In this document: in pieces, positions 63,695-64,000 of the stretch
Layout of the letters: each line of letters starts with the position of its first letter
Position numbering within the stretch: position 1 is the first letter of the stretch
Source of the DNA: Pseudomonas sp. EpS/L25
Lineage (GTDB): Bacteria; Pseudomonadota; Gammaproteobacteria; Pseudomonadales; Pseudomonadaceae
Direction: 5' to 3'
Assembly (NCBI RefSeq): GCF_001512295.1
Contig: NZ_LNUP01000011.1
Span: 968,395 to 1,032,394, forward strand
Length of the DNA stretch: 64,000 nt
The notes under the pieces: model-generated
Databases searched by the model: none
What the model was told of the DNA's origin: nothing
The model's input: the letters and a program-made list of their open reading frames with translations, nothing else
Program-made: the position numbers and the translations under genes

Positions 63695-64000
63695 GGCTCT
63701 GTACGAAAAATCCGAGCGAGTAGAATTGGCACCATGAGGGGCTGGAGGGCCGCATGGCAAAGCGTTACGAACTCCCGGATGAAGCGTGGGAGCTGATTGC
63801 AGATGTTGTTTCGCCTGAGCAGAAGAGGGGGCGGCCACGCAGTGATGACCGGCTGATGCTCAATGGCATCTTCTGGATCCTGTGTTCAGGTGCTGCCTGG
63901 CGCGACCTGCCAGAGCGGTTCGGCCCCTGGTCGACGGTGTATCAGCGGTTTCGTGACTGGCGAGATGACGGCACCTTTGATCGAGTTCTCGAGCGCCTAC
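63692..64000 (+). mobile_element. IS5-type insertion sequence, left part (runs off window)
   Basis: The element begins at a CTAG target (63692-63695) followed by GGCTCTGTACGAAAAATC, an end of the type found in IS5-family elements. The transposase gene begins 60 bases inside. Only the first 309 bases are in the window, so the right end and target duplication cannot be checked. Confidence 0.8.
63754..64000 (+). CDS. IS5-family transposase, N-terminal part
   Basis: The 82 residues present match the DUF4096-type N-terminus of IS5-family (IS427-like) transposases: 'KRYELPDEAWELIADVV', then 'RPRSDDRLMLNGIFWILCSG' and 'AAWRDLPERFGPWSTVYQRF'. The DDE catalytic residues lie further on, beyond the window edge. 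In this subgroup the enzyme is often made from two overlapping frames by frameshifting; whether that holds here cannot be seen. The gene interrupts an older gene whose C-terminal fragment lies at 63543-63694. Confidence 0.9.
   Translation, partial: MAKRYELPDEAWELIADVVSPEQKRGRPRSDDRLMLNGIFWILCSGAAWRDLPERFGPWSTVYQRFRDWRDDGTFDRVLERL

Overview
The window reads as a catabolic stretch of a high-GC Pseudomonas chromosome. The liu leucine/isovalerate operon, a complete malonate decarboxylase operon in Pseudomonas gene order, an AcoR/sigma-54 acetoin operon and many LysR, LacI, AraC and LuxR regulators all point there. A species close to P. oryzihabitans is possible, but that is an inference and not something the sequence proves.

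Layout. 1-6020: the end of liuA followed by liuBCDE, which takes isovaleryl-CoA to acetyl-CoA plus acetoacetate. 6049-9963: a LacI regulator, a paired LacI-type operator, a GudP-like permease and glucarate dehydratase. 10181-10891: a secreted YfdX-like protein. 11021-19383: mdcABCDEGH-madLM with mdcR convergent, preceded by a strong LysR-type palindrome. A dispersed palindromic repeat has been absorbed in frame into the start of mdcG. 19870-24307: a ribose-type sugar ABC importer with an amidohydrolase-2 lactonase. 24308-25544: a gene-poor, decayed stretch. 25545-30637: a split transketolase, an MFS permease and an SDR on the minus strand, divergent from their LysR regulator. 30726-33706: an islet of lower GC holding a GlxA/AraC regulator, an alpha/beta hydrolase, an azoreductase and a YciI protein. 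Just beyond it lies a second, diverged copy of the 3' end of the LysR gene that precedes the islet.

33827-37811: a LysR regulator divergent from a CitMHS transporter, an AtuA-family protein and its small partner. 37816-38987: a small hypothetical protein and a headless LacI remnant. 38988-47120: acoR divergent from acoXABC-bdh, with a textbook -24/-12 promoter, an upstream palindrome and a short leader ORF. 46566-50216 (minus strand): a GST, a methyltransferase, a heme-oxygenase-like iron enzyme and a small TTG-start protein. The last three are the best candidate here for an undescribed biosynthetic locus. 50367-59972: a chemotaxis receptor, two large hybrid histidine kinases and an APC permease. 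59969-60154: a 186-bp inverted-repeat element bounded by CTAG, whose ends supply the stop codons of both convergent neighbours. 60151-63408: a MetA/SphA-type outer-membrane protein, a LuxR regulator and an HSL-type esterase. 63543-64000: a gene fragment cut by an IS5-type insertion sequence that runs off the window.

Taken together the operons feed branched-chain acyl-CoA, malonate, glucarate, acetoin/butanediol and probably several sugar or organic acids into central metabolism, each with its own linked regulator. No tRNA, rRNA or CRISPR array was recognised.
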